Source of the DNA: Salinispora arenicola
GTDB lineage: Bacteria; Actinomycetota; Actinomycetes; Mycobacteriales; Micromonosporaceae
Assembly: GCF_006716065.1 (NCBI RefSeq)
Contig: NZ_VFOL01000001.1
Span: forward strand, 4,154,001-4,218,000
DNA: 64,000 nt
Direction of reading: 5' to 3'
A model generated the notes under the pieces. That model did not search any database, had not been told where the DNA came from, and was given only the letters and a program-made list of their open reading frames with translations. Below, one piece after another: positions 32,481 through 41,683 of the stretch. The translations under genes and the position numbers were made by a program. Within the stretch, counting starts at the first letter, position 1. Each line of letters starts with the position of its first letter.

Positions 32481-32580
32481 GGTGACTCCTAACGGTTGGT
32501 GGCCGGCCGGCTCGTCTTGTCGGCCCGCTGCAAGCACACCCCAGGGCGCTTACCGATCGCGTGTTGTCGCCGTCACACAT

Positions 32581-32612
32581 CGCTGTCGCTGGATGTCAGC
32601 GAAGTGACAGCG
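32581..32612. promoter_or_regulatory. Nested inverted repeats in the divergent precursor/amidohydrolase region
   Basis: CGCTGTC (32581-32587) pairs with GACAGCG (32606-32612), and inside it GCTG (32588-32591) pairs with CAGC (32597-32600). The element lies in the 152-nt gap between the divergent precursor and M20 genes, about 20 nt before the latter. It is a candidate operator or promoter-proximal hairpin. Confidence 0.35.
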
Positions 32613-32632
32613 GCTTCGGCTTGGCTGACCTC

Positions 32633-33913
32633 ATGACATCCGTAGCGGCAAGTACCGCCCGTCCGACCGGTCCGCCGGTCGATCGGGAGATCGTTGCCGC
32701 TGCGGCCCGGCTCTATCGCGACCTGCACGCCCATCCCGAGCTGTCCGGAGCGGAGGAGCGCACCGCGGCCCGCTTCGCGGCTGCCCTACGAGGGGCCGGC
32801 CTCCAGGTCACGACCGGAGTCGGTGGGCACGGAGTGGTCGGCGTCCTGCGTAACGGGGCCGGCCCGAGCGTCCTGATCCGGGCAGAGCTGGACGCGCTCC
32901 CGGTCGCCGAGGAGACCGGCCTGCCGTATGCGAGCACCGCCACCGGCGTAGGCACCGACGGCCGGACCGTACCCGTCATGCACGCCTGCGGACACGACCT
33001 GCACCTGGCGGCGGCGGTCGGCGCCGCCGCCCACCTGGCTCGGGAACGGGACAGCTGGCGCGGCACGTTGCTGATCCTGGGACAGCCGGCTGAGGAGACC
33101 CTGCAGGGTGCGGCGGCGTTGCTTGCTGACGGCCTCTACGAGCGGTTCGGCCGACCCGACCTGCTCCTTGCCCAGCACGCCGCACCGCTACCGGCGGGAA
33201 TGGTCGCCCACGGCGCCGGCGCGATGACGGCCGGTTGTGTCACTGTGGACGTCACCGTGCCCGGACGGGGCGGACACGCGGCCACCCCGCATCTCTGCGT
33301 GGATCCCGTGGTGCTCGCCGCGAACATCGTCGTGCAGTTGCAGGCGCTGGTGGCCCGCCAGGTCAACCCGGCCGATCAGGTGGCGCTCACCGTCGGAACG
33401 CTGCGCGCCGGCCACCATGCGGGAGTCATTGCCGACGAGGCCGCCCTCGGGCTGACGATCCGGGCATTGCGTGAGCAGGCACTGGACCGTGTGTTGGACA
33501 GCGTGACCCGAATCGTGCGGGCCGCCTGCGAGGCCGCCGGCAGCCCGCGCGAGCCGACGGTACGTGTCGTCTCGCGTACTCCCACCTATGCTGGGGATCC
33601 GGCTGTGACTGCCCGCGTACGGGACGCTCACGCCGGCGTGTTCGGGTCGGAGCGGGTGGGCTGGTGGCCACCGTCCCTGGCGGCGGAGGACTTTCCGCTG
33701 CTGGCCGCCGGGGGGATACCGAGCAGCTACTGGATGCTGGGCACGGTGGGCCCACGACAGTGGCGGAGGGCGCCCGGCGCCAACGCGGCCGAGAAGCTGG
33801 GCAACCTGCCGACGAATCACAGCCCGGCCTTCGCTCCTAGCGTCGAGCTGGCTCTGCCGACCGGTGTGACGGCCCTTGTGGTTGCTGCCCGACCGCTGCT
33901 CGCCACCGGCTGA
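32633..33913 (+). CDS. M20-family amidohydrolase (peptidase/N-acyl amino acid hydrolase)
   Basis: 426 residues from ATG 32633; the upstream ribosome binding site is weak. The fold is that of IAA-amino-acid/hippurate hydrolases. Motifs are YRDLHAHPELSG, MHACGHDLHLAAAVGAA (His/Asp metal ligands), ILGQPAEETLQGA (Glu-Glu, catalytic and metal), LLAQHAAPLPAG, and AAEDFPLLAAGGIPSSYWMLG. It hydrolyses an N-acyl or peptide bond. It is divergent from the RiPP precursor gene, so peptide trimming is conceivable, but housekeeping amino-acid metabolism is equally possible. Confidence 0.85.
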   Translation: MTSVAASTARPTGPPVDREIVAAAARLYRDLHAHPELSGAEERTAARFAAALRGAGLQVTTGVGGHGVVGVLRNGAGPSVLIRAELDALPVAEETGLPYASTATGVGTDGRTVPVMHACGHDLHLAAAVGAAAHLARERDSWRGTLLILGQPAEETLQGAAALLADGLYERFGRPDLLLAQHAAPLPAGMVAHGAGAMTAGCVTVDVTVPGRGGHAATPHLCVDPVVLAANIVVQLQALVARQVNPADQVALTVGTLRAGHHAGVIADEAALGLTIRALREQALDRVLDSVTRIVRAACEAAGSPREPTVRVVSRTPTYAGDPAVTARVRDAHAGVFGSERVGWWPPSLAAEDFPLLAAGGIPSSYWMLGTVGPRQWRRAPGANAAEKLGNLPTNHSPAFAPSVELALPTGVTALVVAARPLLATG

Positions 33914-34055
33914 CCAGCAGCCCGTGTGGTGCCCGGGGGACGCGACGCACGGACCGTTGTGGCCTCCGCCGGTTCAGTGGTCGGCGGTACAGGCCGGGGC
34001 ACGGCTAGGTAGGGCTTTGCATCTCGTGCGGCCGTAGCGTCGGCCGGACCCGGCG

Positions 34056-35777
34056 TCAGCGTGGGTGGTGTGTGGGTCGGCGTCGGTGGGCCAGCTGGAT
34101 GAGGACGGCGCCGGTGACGATGAGCAGGCTGGCGGTGCCGATGGTGGTGGGCAGGTTGGGTCCGGTGATGGGGAGGTCGGGATCGTCGGCTGGTGGGTGG
34201 ATGGTGATGCTGGTGGGAATGGACTGGCTGTCGGGGCAGGTGTTGGTGCTGGTGTAGCCGGCGGTGAGGGTGTGGGTGCCGGCGGGCAGGGTGGTGGTGT
34301 GGGTGGCGGTTGCACCGGTGGTCAGGGGCTCGGTGGCGAGGGCGGTGGTGGTGGTGCGGAAGGTGATGGTGCCGGTGGGGGTCTCGCTGGTGCAGGTGAC
34401 GGCGGCGGTGAGGGTGACCTCCTGATCCGCCGTCGGGCTCGGTGGTGTTACCTGCAGCGTGGTGGTGGACGTCGGTGGCGCGGCCAGGGCCAGGCTGTGG
34501 CCGAAACCGCCGGCGACGGTGGTGCTCACAGGCAGGTCGACCGCCTGGGGCGTGTTGCGGTTGGTGGTGGTCCCGTCGCCCAGCTGGCCATCGATGTTGA
34601 TGCCCCAGGCAAGGGCGGTGCCGGTGGCGGTGACCCCCAGATTGTGGAAGCGGCCAACGGCGATGGCGGTGATCGTGGTACTCGGGGGAAGGCTGACGGT
34701 CACGAATGTGTTGCTGCTGGTGTTGGTGCCGTCGCCGAGCTGACCGTAGAGGTTGTCGCCGGCGGCGAGGGCGGTGCCGGCGGAGGTGACTGCCAGGCTG
34801 TGGTCCTCCCCGGCGGCGACGGCGGTGAACGCCGTGCCCGTGGGCGGACTTACGGTCACGGGTGTGTTGCTGCTGGTGTTGGTGCCGTCGCCGAACTGAC
34901 CGTGGAAGTTGCTGCCCCAGGCGAGGGCGGTGCCGGCGGAGGTGACCGCCAGGCTGTGGGAGCGGCTTGCGGCGATGTCGGTGACTGTCGTGCCGGGGGA
35001 GAGGCTCACGGCCACGGGTGTGGTGCTGTCGTTGGTGGTGCCGTCGCCCAACTGGCCGAGGCTGTTGCTGCCCCAGCCGAGGGCGGTGCCGGCGGAGGTG
35101 ACGGCCAAGCTGTGTCCCTCACCGGCGGCGATGGCGGTGACGGTGGTGCCTGAGGGCAGATTCACGGCCACCGGCTTGTTGCTGTCGGTGGTGGTGCCGT
35201 CGCCCAGCTGACCGGCGCCATTGCCTCCCCAGGCGAGGGCGGTGCCGGCGGAGGTGATCGCCAAGCTGTGGGAGTGGCCGGCGGCGATGTCGGTGATCGT
35301 CGTGTTCGGGGGGAGGCTTACCGTCACGGGTGTGACGCGGCTGGTGTTGGTCTCGTCGCCCAACTGGCCGAAGCGGTTTCTGCCCCAGGCGAGGACGGTG
35401 CCGGTGGACGTCAACGCCAGACTGTGCTCGTTGCCCGCGGCGATGGCGGTGACGGTGGTGCCCGGGGGAAGACTCACGGGGATGGGTGTGCCGCTGTCGG
35501 CGCCGGTCCCGTCGCCCAGCTGACCGAACTGATTGTCACCCCAGGCGAGGATGGTGTTCGACGCGGCGGTGGACGGTGGCAGCGCGTTCTGGGCGACCGT
35601 GGGCGACACGGCGATCGCTTGCGTGACTGCTACCACCGCAGTGAGTAGACACCATCCGGCGATGGCCCATCGCGCCCAGCGCGCGCTGGCACCATGGACT
35701 GCCCGCTGGCCGAGTTCCCGCATTGCTCCAACTTTCGAGTGGACAAGCGCCGCTAACTGGACAGGCGCTATTGTCAA
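34056..35777 (-). CDS. Surface-anchored RCC1-repeat protein with LPxTG signal
   Basis: 573 residues from TTG 35777, with AGGAGGG upstream; ATG 35723 is an alternative. A basic N-terminus and the hydrophobic WAIAGWCLLTAVVAVTQAIAV form the signal peptide. Seven RCC1-type repeats follow, each with the pattern LAWG-N--GQLGDGT and IAAG--HSLA, making a seven-bladed propeller. An Ig-like domain (TLTAAVTCTSETPTGTITF) precedes LPITG, a membrane helix (TIGTASLLIVTGAVLIQLA) and HRRR. That is a complete sortase sorting signal. It is probably displayed on the cell wall. The ligand is unknown, and no sortase gene is in the window. Confidence 0.85.
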   Translation of the reverse strand: MTIAPVQLAALVHSKVGAMRELGQRAVHGASARWARWAIAGWCLLTAVVAVTQAIAVSPTVAQNALPPSTAASNTILAWGDNQFGQLGDGTGADSGTPIPVSLPPGTTVTAIAAGNEHSLALTSTGTVLAWGRNRFGQLGDETNTSRVTPVTVSLPPNTTITDIAAGHSHSLAITSAGTALAWGGNGAGQLGDGTTTDSNKPVAVNLPSGTTVTAIAAGEGHSLAVTSAGTALGWGSNSLGQLGDGTTNDSTTPVAVSLSPGTTVTDIAASRSHSLAVTSAGTALAWGSNFHGQFGDGTNTSSNTPVTVSPPTGTAFTAVAAGEDHSLAVTSAGTALAAGDNLYGQLGDGTNTSSNTFVTVSLPPSTTITAIAVGRFHNLGVTATGTALAWGINIDGQLGDGTTTNRNTPQAVDLPVSTTVAGGFGHSLALAAPPTSTTTLQVTPPSPTADQEVTLTAAVTCTSETPTGTITFRTTTTALATEPLTTGATATHTTTLPAGTHTLTAGYTSTNTCPDSQSIPTSITIHPPADDPDLPITGPNLPTTIGTASLLIVTGAVLIQLAHRRRPTHHPR

Positions 35778-35854
35778 CCAGCTATCCCTCCTGTTTGTGG
35801 AGAAATGCCGCAGCCCGCCGCGTCCAGGGCTGATTGGCAGCGGAGGGGCTGAGG

Positions 35855-36355
35855 TCAGGGCCGGTCGGCGTCGGAGTCGCGGGTGATCACGCTGAACTGG
35901 CCGTCCGACTCCATGCGCATCTCCCGGACGTCAGCCAGGCTGTCGATGCCCTGCTCGCGCAGTTGTCCGTACAACTCGTCCTCGGTGACCAACTCGCGGC
36001 GCATGTTGCGGTGCAACATCCGGCCATCGCGGACCAGGGCCAGTGGCTTCGGCCGGATCAGCCGGGCGGCCGGCTGCCAGCGGTAGGCGACGGCGTCGAG
36101 CAGGTATGCCCAACCAATGATCACCGCGACCAGCAGCACCCCGTCGGCCAGCGAGGTGTAGCCGCTCGCCATGCCGTTCTGCGCGGCGTCGGCGATCAGC
36201 ACGATGACCAACAGATCGGTCATTCCGGTGGTGCCGCTCTCCCGCTTCAGCAGGACCCGTAGCAGGAAGAACAGCGTCAGGTACATCACGCTGCCCCGGA
36301 CGATGATCTCCAGCAGTGGAGTGTCCGGCGTGAAGACCACCCGCCAGTCGACCAC
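35855..36355 (-). CDS. DUF421 (YetF-like) membrane protein
   Basis: 166 residues from GTG 36355. Three N-terminal membrane helices (IIVRGSVMYLTLFFLLRVL; MTDLLVIVLIADAAQNGMA; DGVLLVAVIIGWAYLLDAVAYR) are followed by the cytoplasmic DUF421 domain: RPKPLALVRDGRMLHRNMRRELVTEDELYGQLREQGI and VREMRMESDGQFSVI. The family is widespread and of unknown function. It lies between the RCC1 protein and the MarR gene on the same strand, with no overlap. Confidence 0.88.
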   Translation of the reverse strand: MVDWRVVFTPDTPLLEIIVRGSVMYLTLFFLLRVLLKRESGTTGMTDLLVIVLIADAAQNGMASGYTSLADGVLLVAVIIGWAYLLDAVAYRWQPAARLIRPKPLALVRDGRMLHRNMRRELVTEDELYGQLREQGIDSLADVREMRMESDGQFSVITRDSDADRP

Positions 36356-36396
36356 GGCAGCGGCTACCCGACTGCGGCTGCGTCATGCTGGCAAGC

Positions 36397-36927
36397 TCAG
36401 CTCAGCGCTCCGACGCACTGCTCCCAGCCCTGCCGCCACTGCCGTTCGTCGGGTTCGCCGGCCGCCGTCACCAGTGCCTCCAGTGAGCCGACCAGCTCGA
36501 CGTCGGGCGCAACGCCGGTCACCGCGACCAGCCGCCGGATTTCGGCGCTGCGGCGCCGGACGACCTCGCCCACCAGGTCTCGACCGGCGATGGTCAGGCT
36601 GAGCCAGGACACCCGGCGGTCACTCTCGCCGGTGCGCCGGGCCACGAGACCCCGTCGGGCCAGCCGGTCACAGGCCCGGGTGACGGTGGACGGGTGTACG
36701 TGCAGCGTCGTGGCGAGGTCGACGACCCGGACCGGTCCGCGGGAGGCGAGCAGGACCAGGATCTGGTACTGCGACATCGTGAGGTCGACGTCGAGGGCGC
36801 CGAGCGTCCGGACGGTGACGCCGACCAGCGAGCGGCTCAGCGCTGCCAGCGCGTCTACCAGGGGCTCGTCTGCCGGGGCCTCGTCCACCGCCGTCGACGA
36901 CCCCGTCAGCTCCACGTAGAGTCGCAT
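36397..36927 (-). CDS. MarR-family transcriptional regulator
   Basis: 176 residues from ATG 36927. The winged helix is plain: LTMSQYQILVLLASRGPVRVVDLATTLHVHPSTVTRACDRLARRGLVARRTGESDRRVSWLSLT. The N-terminal 25 residues are acidic and unordered-looking. It is divergent from a potassium channel gene, with two TTGCAC direct repeats in the 45-nt gap. It probably autoregulates and may control the channel. The inducer is unknown. Confidence 0.88.
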   Translation of the reverse strand: MRLYVELTGSSTAVDEAPADEPLVDALAALSRSLVGVTVRTLGALDVDLTMSQYQILVLLASRGPVRVVDLATTLHVHPSTVTRACDRLARRGLVARRTGESDRRVSWLSLTIAGRDLVGEVVRRRSAEIRRLVAVTGVAPDVELVGSLEALVTAAGEPDERQWRQGWEQCVGALS

Positions 36928-36937
36928 CGGCCCATAG

Positions 36938-36955
36938 TTGCACGGATACTTGCAC
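36938..36955. promoter_or_regulatory. TTGCAC direct repeats in the MarR/channel intergenic gap
   Basis: TTGCAC occurs at 36938-36943 and 36950-36955, 12 bp apart, in the 45-nt gap between the divergent MarR and channel genes. The hexamers could be MarR half-sites or a -35 element for the rightward gene. Direct rather than inverted spacing is unusual for MarR proteins. Confidence 0.35.
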
Positions 36956-36972
36956 CACGGTCAGGGGTGATC

Positions 36973-37773
36973 ATGGGAAACACCGGCTCCACCAGCCGGC
37001 GGGAGCAGCAGGCCATGCACTGGGAGCGCCTGACCGCGCTGCCGTTGACCATCCTCTCTCTGGGGTTTCTGGCGGCCTACGCTGCACCTATCCTGGATCC
37101 GCAGCTCAACTCGGCGTGGACCGCCGTCTGCCGGTCGGCCACGTTCATCATCTGGCTGTTGTTCTGGCTCGACATGGTTGTCCGCTTCGTCCTGCACACG
37201 CAGCGGCGACGGTTCCTCCGGGAGCACCTGTTCGACCTCGCCGTGCTGATCCTGCCGATACTCCGTCCGTTGCGGGCGATGCGGCTGGTGACGGTGGTGC
37301 TCTCGCTCAGCCGGCGCACCGAGGTCTGGGTCCGCGGCCGGCTCGGTATCTACGTGGCGGCGACCACCGTGCTGCTGGTGCTGGTCGCCTCCCTGGCGGT
37401 CCTCGACGCCGAGCGGGGCGCACCGGATCCGTCCATCACCAACTACAGCGACGCCGTCTGGTGGGCGGCCGTGACCATCACGACCGTCGGCTACGGCGAC
37501 TTCTATCCGGTCACCACGGAGGGACGGCTGGTCGCGGTCGGCCTGATGATCGGCGGTATCGGGCTGATCGGTTTCGTGACCGGCTCGCTCGCCACGTGGA
37601 TCGTCGACCGGGTGACCGGCCGGGACCGGCACGCGGCAGCCACTGCAGACGACGTCGCCGCTCTGCGTCAGGAGATCGTGGCGCTGCGTCAGCAGCTCGA
37701 GCTGTCGGAGAGCACCACGCCCGGAGAATCCGCCACCCCGCCGGTGCAGCCCGCTCGGACGCCCCACGCCTGA
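36973..37773 (+). CDS. Voltage-gated-like potassium channel
   Basis: 266 residues from ATG 36973, after CAGGGGTGATC. Five or six membrane segments end in the pore helix and selectivity filter: NYSDAVWWAAVTITTVGYGDFYPVTTEGR. RPLRAMRLVTVVLSLSRRTEVWVRGR is a short Arg-rich S4-like segment. A cytoplasmic coiled-coil (DDVAALRQEIVALRQQLELSE) follows and may drive tetramer assembly. It should conduct K+. It is divergent from MarR. Confidence 0.88.
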   Translation: MGNTGSTSRREQQAMHWERLTALPLTILSLGFLAAYAAPILDPQLNSAWTAVCRSATFIIWLLFWLDMVVRFVLHTQRRRFLREHLFDLAVLILPILRPLRAMRLVTVVLSLSRRTEVWVRGRLGIYVAATTVLLVLVASLAVLDAERGAPDPSITNYSDAVWWAAVTITTVGYGDFYPVTTEGRLVAVGLMIGGIGLIGFVTGSLATWIVDRVTGRDRHAAATADDVAALRQEIVALRQQLELSESTTPGESATPPVQPARTPHA

Positions 37774-37924
37774 CGCCCGCCGGCCGGGGACGCCCACGCC
37801 TGACGGTCCGCCGCCCGCGGACGTTTCCGACCGGTGATCCACAGCGCGTGGGTGTGGTTCGCGGGCGACGCGATCGGGTGTCGTCCGGGCATGCCGGGGC
37901 TCGATGGGCCCCGGACACGCTGGT

Positions 37925-38335
37925 ATGGAGGACATGCTCGGCGAGCACTGGTTGTTGGAGGCGGTGGACCTTCTGGTGCGGGTGGTGGAGGCCGCCGGCA
38001 TCTTCATCATCTTCATCGGGGCGATGGTGGCATTCGTCCGGTTCGTGTTCGTGGGTCTACGGCACCGAGAAAGCCGGGTGTTCGTGCCGATCCGGCTGAC
38101 TCTCGGGCGGTTCCTGACCCTCGGCCTGGAGTTTCAACTCGCCTCGGACATCTTGCGTACCGCGGTCGCCCCAACCCTGCTCGACATCGCCGAGCTGGCC
38201 GGGGTGGCGGCGATCCGGACCGCGCTGAACTTCTTCCTGGCCCGTGAGATCAAGCAGGAGCGTCGTGAGATCGCCGAACTCGGCCAGCCCCGGCGCACCG
38301 ACCCGGACCGGGTGGCGCAGGAGCCCGCCCCGTGA
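37925..38335 (+). CDS. DUF1622 membrane protein
   Basis: 136 residues from ATG 37925; ATG 37934 is an alternative and no start has a clear ribosome binding site. Two or three membrane helices are visible (VVEAAGIFIIFIGAMVAFVRFVF; LTLGLEFQLASDILRTAVAPTL), then AAIRTALNFFLAREIKQE, the family's typical end. Function unknown. The next small membrane gene starts in its stop (GTGA), so the two probably form one unit. Confidence 0.82.
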   Translation: MEDMLGEHWLLEAVDLLVRVVEAAGIFIIFIGAMVAFVRFVFVGLRHRESRVFVPIRLTLGRFLTLGLEFQLASDILRTAVAPTLLDIAELAGVAAIRTALNFFLAREIKQERREIAELGQPRRTDPDRVAQEPAP

Positions 38336-38622
38336 ACTCCCTGATCGGGTACGCCGTGCTGGCCTGCGTGGCGGCCGGCATCGGATCAGCCGCGATCGTC
38401 CTGCTGGTGACCCGCGACGCGGTGTTGGCTCTGCGTGTCGGCCTCGAGCTGTGGCTGGCCGCCAGCCTGCTGCGGCTCGCCCAGCCGCCGATGGGGGAGC
38501 ACCTGCTCTACGTGGCAGCGATTATCGTGATCCGCCAGCTCCTCGGTGTGACCCTGACCGCTGGCCCCCGCTGGCGGCGGCCGGCGGATCCGGGAGCGTC
38601 ACGGCGACCTCCCGGCCACTGA
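38332..38622 (+). CDS. Small membrane protein coupled to DUF1622
   Basis: 96 residues from GTG 38332, overlapping the upstream stop. Three hydrophobic stretches (LIGYAVLACVAAGIGSAAIVLLV; LRVGLELWLAASLLRLA; LLYVAAIIVIRQLLGVTL) and a basic Pro-rich tail. It resembles the DUF1622 fold in part (LRVGLELWLAASLLR versus LTLGLEFQLASDILR upstream), suggesting a duplicated, diverged partner. Function unknown. Confidence 0.65.
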   Translation: MNSLIGYAVLACVAAGIGSAAIVLLVTRDAVLALRVGLELWLAASLLRLAQPPMGEHLLYVAAIIVIRQLLGVTLTAGPRWRRPADPGASRRPPGH

Positions 38623-38632
38623 CCTCCGGCCG

Positions 38633-39496
38633 TCAGTCGCCCTGCTGCCAGTTGCCCGGCGTGCGCGACGGGTCGTGTCCCAGTCCATAGCCGGCGTGGA
38701 TCTCCACCGCGCTGATTCCGAGCGCGTCGAGACCTCGGTTGAGCTCACGCTCCGCCCTGAACTCGGCGGTCACGTACTGTTCCCCTTCGACCGCTGTCGC
38801 GGGAGCCCAGCCGCGGCGACCAAGCGCTGTCATGGCCGTCTGCACCGCCACCCACGGGCGGTGTCCAGTGACCCCGACCAGTGCGTACACCCGCGTGAAC
38901 GACACCGGTTGGCCGACCTCGACGGGACCGCTGCCATCACCGGTTCGCCTGCCGACCCGTTCGGCGAGTGTGGTGGCCACCTTTCTGGCATGGTCCGCGT
39001 TGCTGTGCGGCATGTCGACGACCAGTGCCACCCGTGCCGTCTCCCACTCCCGCACCCAGGTCTGGAGCTCTCCCGCCTCGGCGTCGGCGACACCGCCACC
39101 GGCGGGATCCGCATCGGTGGCCTCGGACCGGTCGGTACCGTGGTCACCCGCTACGTCGGCGTTCGCGTCGACATCGACCCAGTACCCGGTGTCCCGGAAG
39201 CGAACGACCGCGTCGCTCCAAGCGGAGGAGCCCGGTTCGCTGTCGGACTGCGGTGGGGCCGGCTCATTGCCGGACAGGAACCCGCGTACGAAGTAGCGCG
39301 TCTGCTCGGAGCAGTCGCCGATCTCACCCTTTGATACTCGGGTACGGATGCCACGCTCGGCGCAATAGGCGTCCATGCGCCCGGGAAACGTGTGGGGGTT
39401 GCCGTCGACAAGATAGTGCCGGCCGCATTGCTCGGTGTCGAACCACAGATCGGGGTCGACGTCCGGCGGCAGTGGTGGGTGAGCGGGGGAGATCAT
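38633..39496 (-). CDS. Hypothetical protein, 287 residues
   Basis: ATG 39496 with a weak ribosome binding site. The N-terminus (DVDPDLWFDTEQCGRHYLVDGNPHTFPGRMDAYC) holds a conserved-looking Cys/His cluster (CGRHY, CAERG, DCSEQT). The centre is acidic, and the C-terminal 150 residues read as a compact alpha/beta domain (VALVVDMPHSNADHARKVATTLAERVG; ELNRGLDALGISAVEIHAGYGLGH). There is no membrane segment or signal peptide. I do not recognise the family. It stands alone between convergent and divergent neighbours. Confidence 0.6.
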   Translation of the reverse strand: MISPAHPPLPPDVDPDLWFDTEQCGRHYLVDGNPHTFPGRMDAYCAERGIRTRVSKGEIGDCSEQTRYFVRGFLSGNEPAPPQSDSEPGSSAWSDAVVRFRDTGYWVDVDANADVAGDHGTDRSEATDADPAGGGVADAEAGELQTWVREWETARVALVVDMPHSNADHARKVATTLAERVGRRTGDGSGPVEVGQPVSFTRVYALVGVTGHRPWVAVQTAMTALGRRGWAPATAVEGEQYVTAEFRAERELNRGLDALGISAVEIHAGYGLGHDPSRTPGNWQQGD

Positions 39497-39753
39497 CCGA
39501 CGAGGCTAGGCCGAACCGGCGAGGTTGACGAACGCTATTCAGGTTCGCTCCGCGGTGTGTGGGACTCGCGGGGAGATCGTTGTGGGTTGATCCACCCGGC
39601 CCGGCGTCCGCCGCACGTCCTCGTACCACACAGTCGCGGAGCTCGGGCCAGTTTGCCGGTAGTTCCGCCGCCGGTGCCGCCGTCGGTCGCACGATGGGTG
39701 GTACGAGCGCCGGCACGCCGGGTGTCGGTGGTGAGGCTACCGGGGGTAGCAAG

Positions 39754-41592
39754 GTGCAGGAGGTCGTGGTCTCGCCGGTGGAGGACATCGGCGGGGTGCT
39801 GCCGGGGCTGGCGGAGCAGGTGTGGACCAACGCCCGGGAGGCACCGGAGGTGGTGCAGTTCGTGCGCCCCGCGCCGGTGTCCCGGGCCTGGCCCGCACCG
39901 CGGTCGGTGCACGGTGGGGACGTGCCGGTGACGTGCGCGCAGTTCCGCGACGACGTGCTCAGCCTCGCCCGCGGATTCCTCACGGCCGGGGTGGGCCACG
40001 GTGATCGCATCGGCCTGGTCAGCCATACCCGGTACGAGTGGACCCTGGTCGACTACGCCCTGTGGACGATCGGGGCAGTGACCGTTCCGATCTTCGAGAC
40101 GGCCAGCGCGGAACAGATCGGGTGGATCCTGTCGGACGCGGGCGCGGTGGGCTGTGTGGTGGAGACCTCCGGTCACGCCGACCTGGTCGCCGGCCAACGG
40201 TCGGATCTGCCGGCGCTGCGTGATGTGTGGCAGGTCGACGCCGGTGAGCTGATCGGACTAGCCGGTGAGGGCCGCGCCGTCGACGACACGGTGGTGGAGG
40301 AACGCCGTCGTCGGGTGACCGGCGGTGACATGGCCTCGATCGTCTACACCAGCGGCACGACTGGGCGGCCGAAGGGCTGTGTGTTGACCCACCGCTCCAT
40401 CCACTGCGATGTGAGCGCCGCGGTCGCGGTGCTGCCGCAGCTGCTGAACCCCGGGGCGAACACGGTGCTGTTTCTGCCCCTGGCACACGCGTTCGCCCGA
40501 TTGATCCAGGTGGGGGTGGTGCAGTCCCGGACGACCATGGTGCACAGCGCCGACATCCGGGGCGTGTTGGAGCAGTTACGCCGGCACCGGCCGTCGTTCG
40601 TGCTGGCGGTGCCCCGGGTTTTCGAGAAGATGCACAATCGGGCCCGGCAGCAGGCCGAGGACACCCACCGAGGTTGGCTGTTCCGGCTCGCCGAGCAGGT
40701 GGCGGTGCGGTACAGCCACGCCCTCGACGCGTCGTGGGGCCCGAACCCGCTGCTCCGGCTCGCCCGGGGCGGATTCGACCTGCTGGTGTACCGGAAGCTC
40801 CGGGCAGCCCTGGGCGGGCGGTGCCGCGCGGCGGTCGTCGGCGGCGCACCACTCGGCGAACGACTGGGACACTTCTTTCGGGGCGCGGGCCTGCTGGTGC
40901 TGGAAGGGTACGGACTCACTGAGGCCTCCCCGGCGTTGACGGCGAACACACCGACGACGCAGCGGATCGGCACGGTCGGCCGGCCACTGCCCGGCGTGAA
41001 GATCCACATCGCGGACGACGGCGAGATCCTCGCGCACGGTGACCCGGTCTTCCCCGGGTACTGGAACAACTCGGAGGCCACCCGGGCGGCGTTCACGCCA
41101 AAGGGATGGTTGCGTACCGGCGACCTCGGCCAGCTCGACTCCGAGGGCTTCCTGCGGATCACCGGACGTCAGAAGGAAATCATCGTCACCGCGTCCGGGC
41201 AGAACATCGCGCCCACGCCGATCGAGGAGGCGATCCGCGCCAACCCGCTGGTCAGCCAGTGCATGCTCGTCGGCGACGGCCGTCCGTACCTCGCCGCGCT
41301 GGTCACCATCGACTCGTCGGCCTGGGCCCGCTGGCGCTCCGAGCACGGCCGGCCGGACGACGCCACCGTGGCCGAGTCGCGGGACGACCCCGAGCTGCGC
41401 GGCGAGATCCAAGCGGCCGTGGACAGGGCGAACGCGACCGTGTCCCGGGCCGAGCAGGTCAAGACCTTCCGCATTTTGCCCCGAGACCTCACCGAGGCCG
41501 ACGGCGAACTCACCCCCATTTTGAAGATCAAGCAAAACGTTGTGCAGGAACACTTCAGCGAGGACATCGACGCCCTCTACCGGGGCCACTGA
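39754..41592 (+). CDS. Long-chain fatty acid-CoA ligase (FadD15-like)
   Basis: 612 residues from GTG 39754, giving the family-like start VQEVVVSPVEDIGGVLPGLAEQVW; the frame extends to 39559 but that part is low-complexity. The AMP-binding signature is IVYTSGTTGRPKGCVLTH, then LFLPLAHAFARL, VLEGYGLTEASPALTAN, GWLRTGDLGQLDSEGFLRITGR and KEIIVTASGQNIAPTPIE. The C-terminal adenylation lysine region is GELTPILKIKQNVV. It makes acyl-CoA from long-chain fatty acids at the membrane. It stands alone. Confidence 0.9.
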   Translation: MQEVVVSPVEDIGGVLPGLAEQVWTNAREAPEVVQFVRPAPVSRAWPAPRSVHGGDVPVTCAQFRDDVLSLARGFLTAGVGHGDRIGLVSHTRYEWTLVDYALWTIGAVTVPIFETASAEQIGWILSDAGAVGCVVETSGHADLVAGQRSDLPALRDVWQVDAGELIGLAGEGRAVDDTVVEERRRRVTGGDMASIVYTSGTTGRPKGCVLTHRSIHCDVSAAVAVLPQLLNPGANTVLFLPLAHAFARLIQVGVVQSRTTMVHSADIRGVLEQLRRHRPSFVLAVPRVFEKMHNRARQQAEDTHRGWLFRLAEQVAVRYSHALDASWGPNPLLRLARGGFDLLVYRKLRAALGGRCRAAVVGGAPLGERLGHFFRGAGLLVLEGYGLTEASPALTANTPTTQRIGTVGRPLPGVKIHIADDGEILAHGDPVFPGYWNNSEATRAAFTPKGWLRTGDLGQLDSEGFLRITGRQKEIIVTASGQNIAPTPIEEAIRANPLVSQCMLVGDGRPYLAALVTIDSSAWARWRSEHGRPDDATVAESRDDPELRGEIQAAVDRANATVSRAEQVKTFRILPRDLTEADGELTPILKIKQNVVQEHFSEDIDALYRGH

Positions 41593-41683
41593 TCCGTTTC
41601 GGTGCCCGGTCGCTGACGTCGGTGGATCACTGGTCCGCAGTGGGGCCGTAGGGCGCCCGCGGCGGCGTACCGGAAGGGGTGCC

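Noticed and set aside
34065..35153. A long plus-strand Gly-rich frame with repeats
   Set aside because: It is the antisense shadow of the RCC1 repeats on the minus strand.
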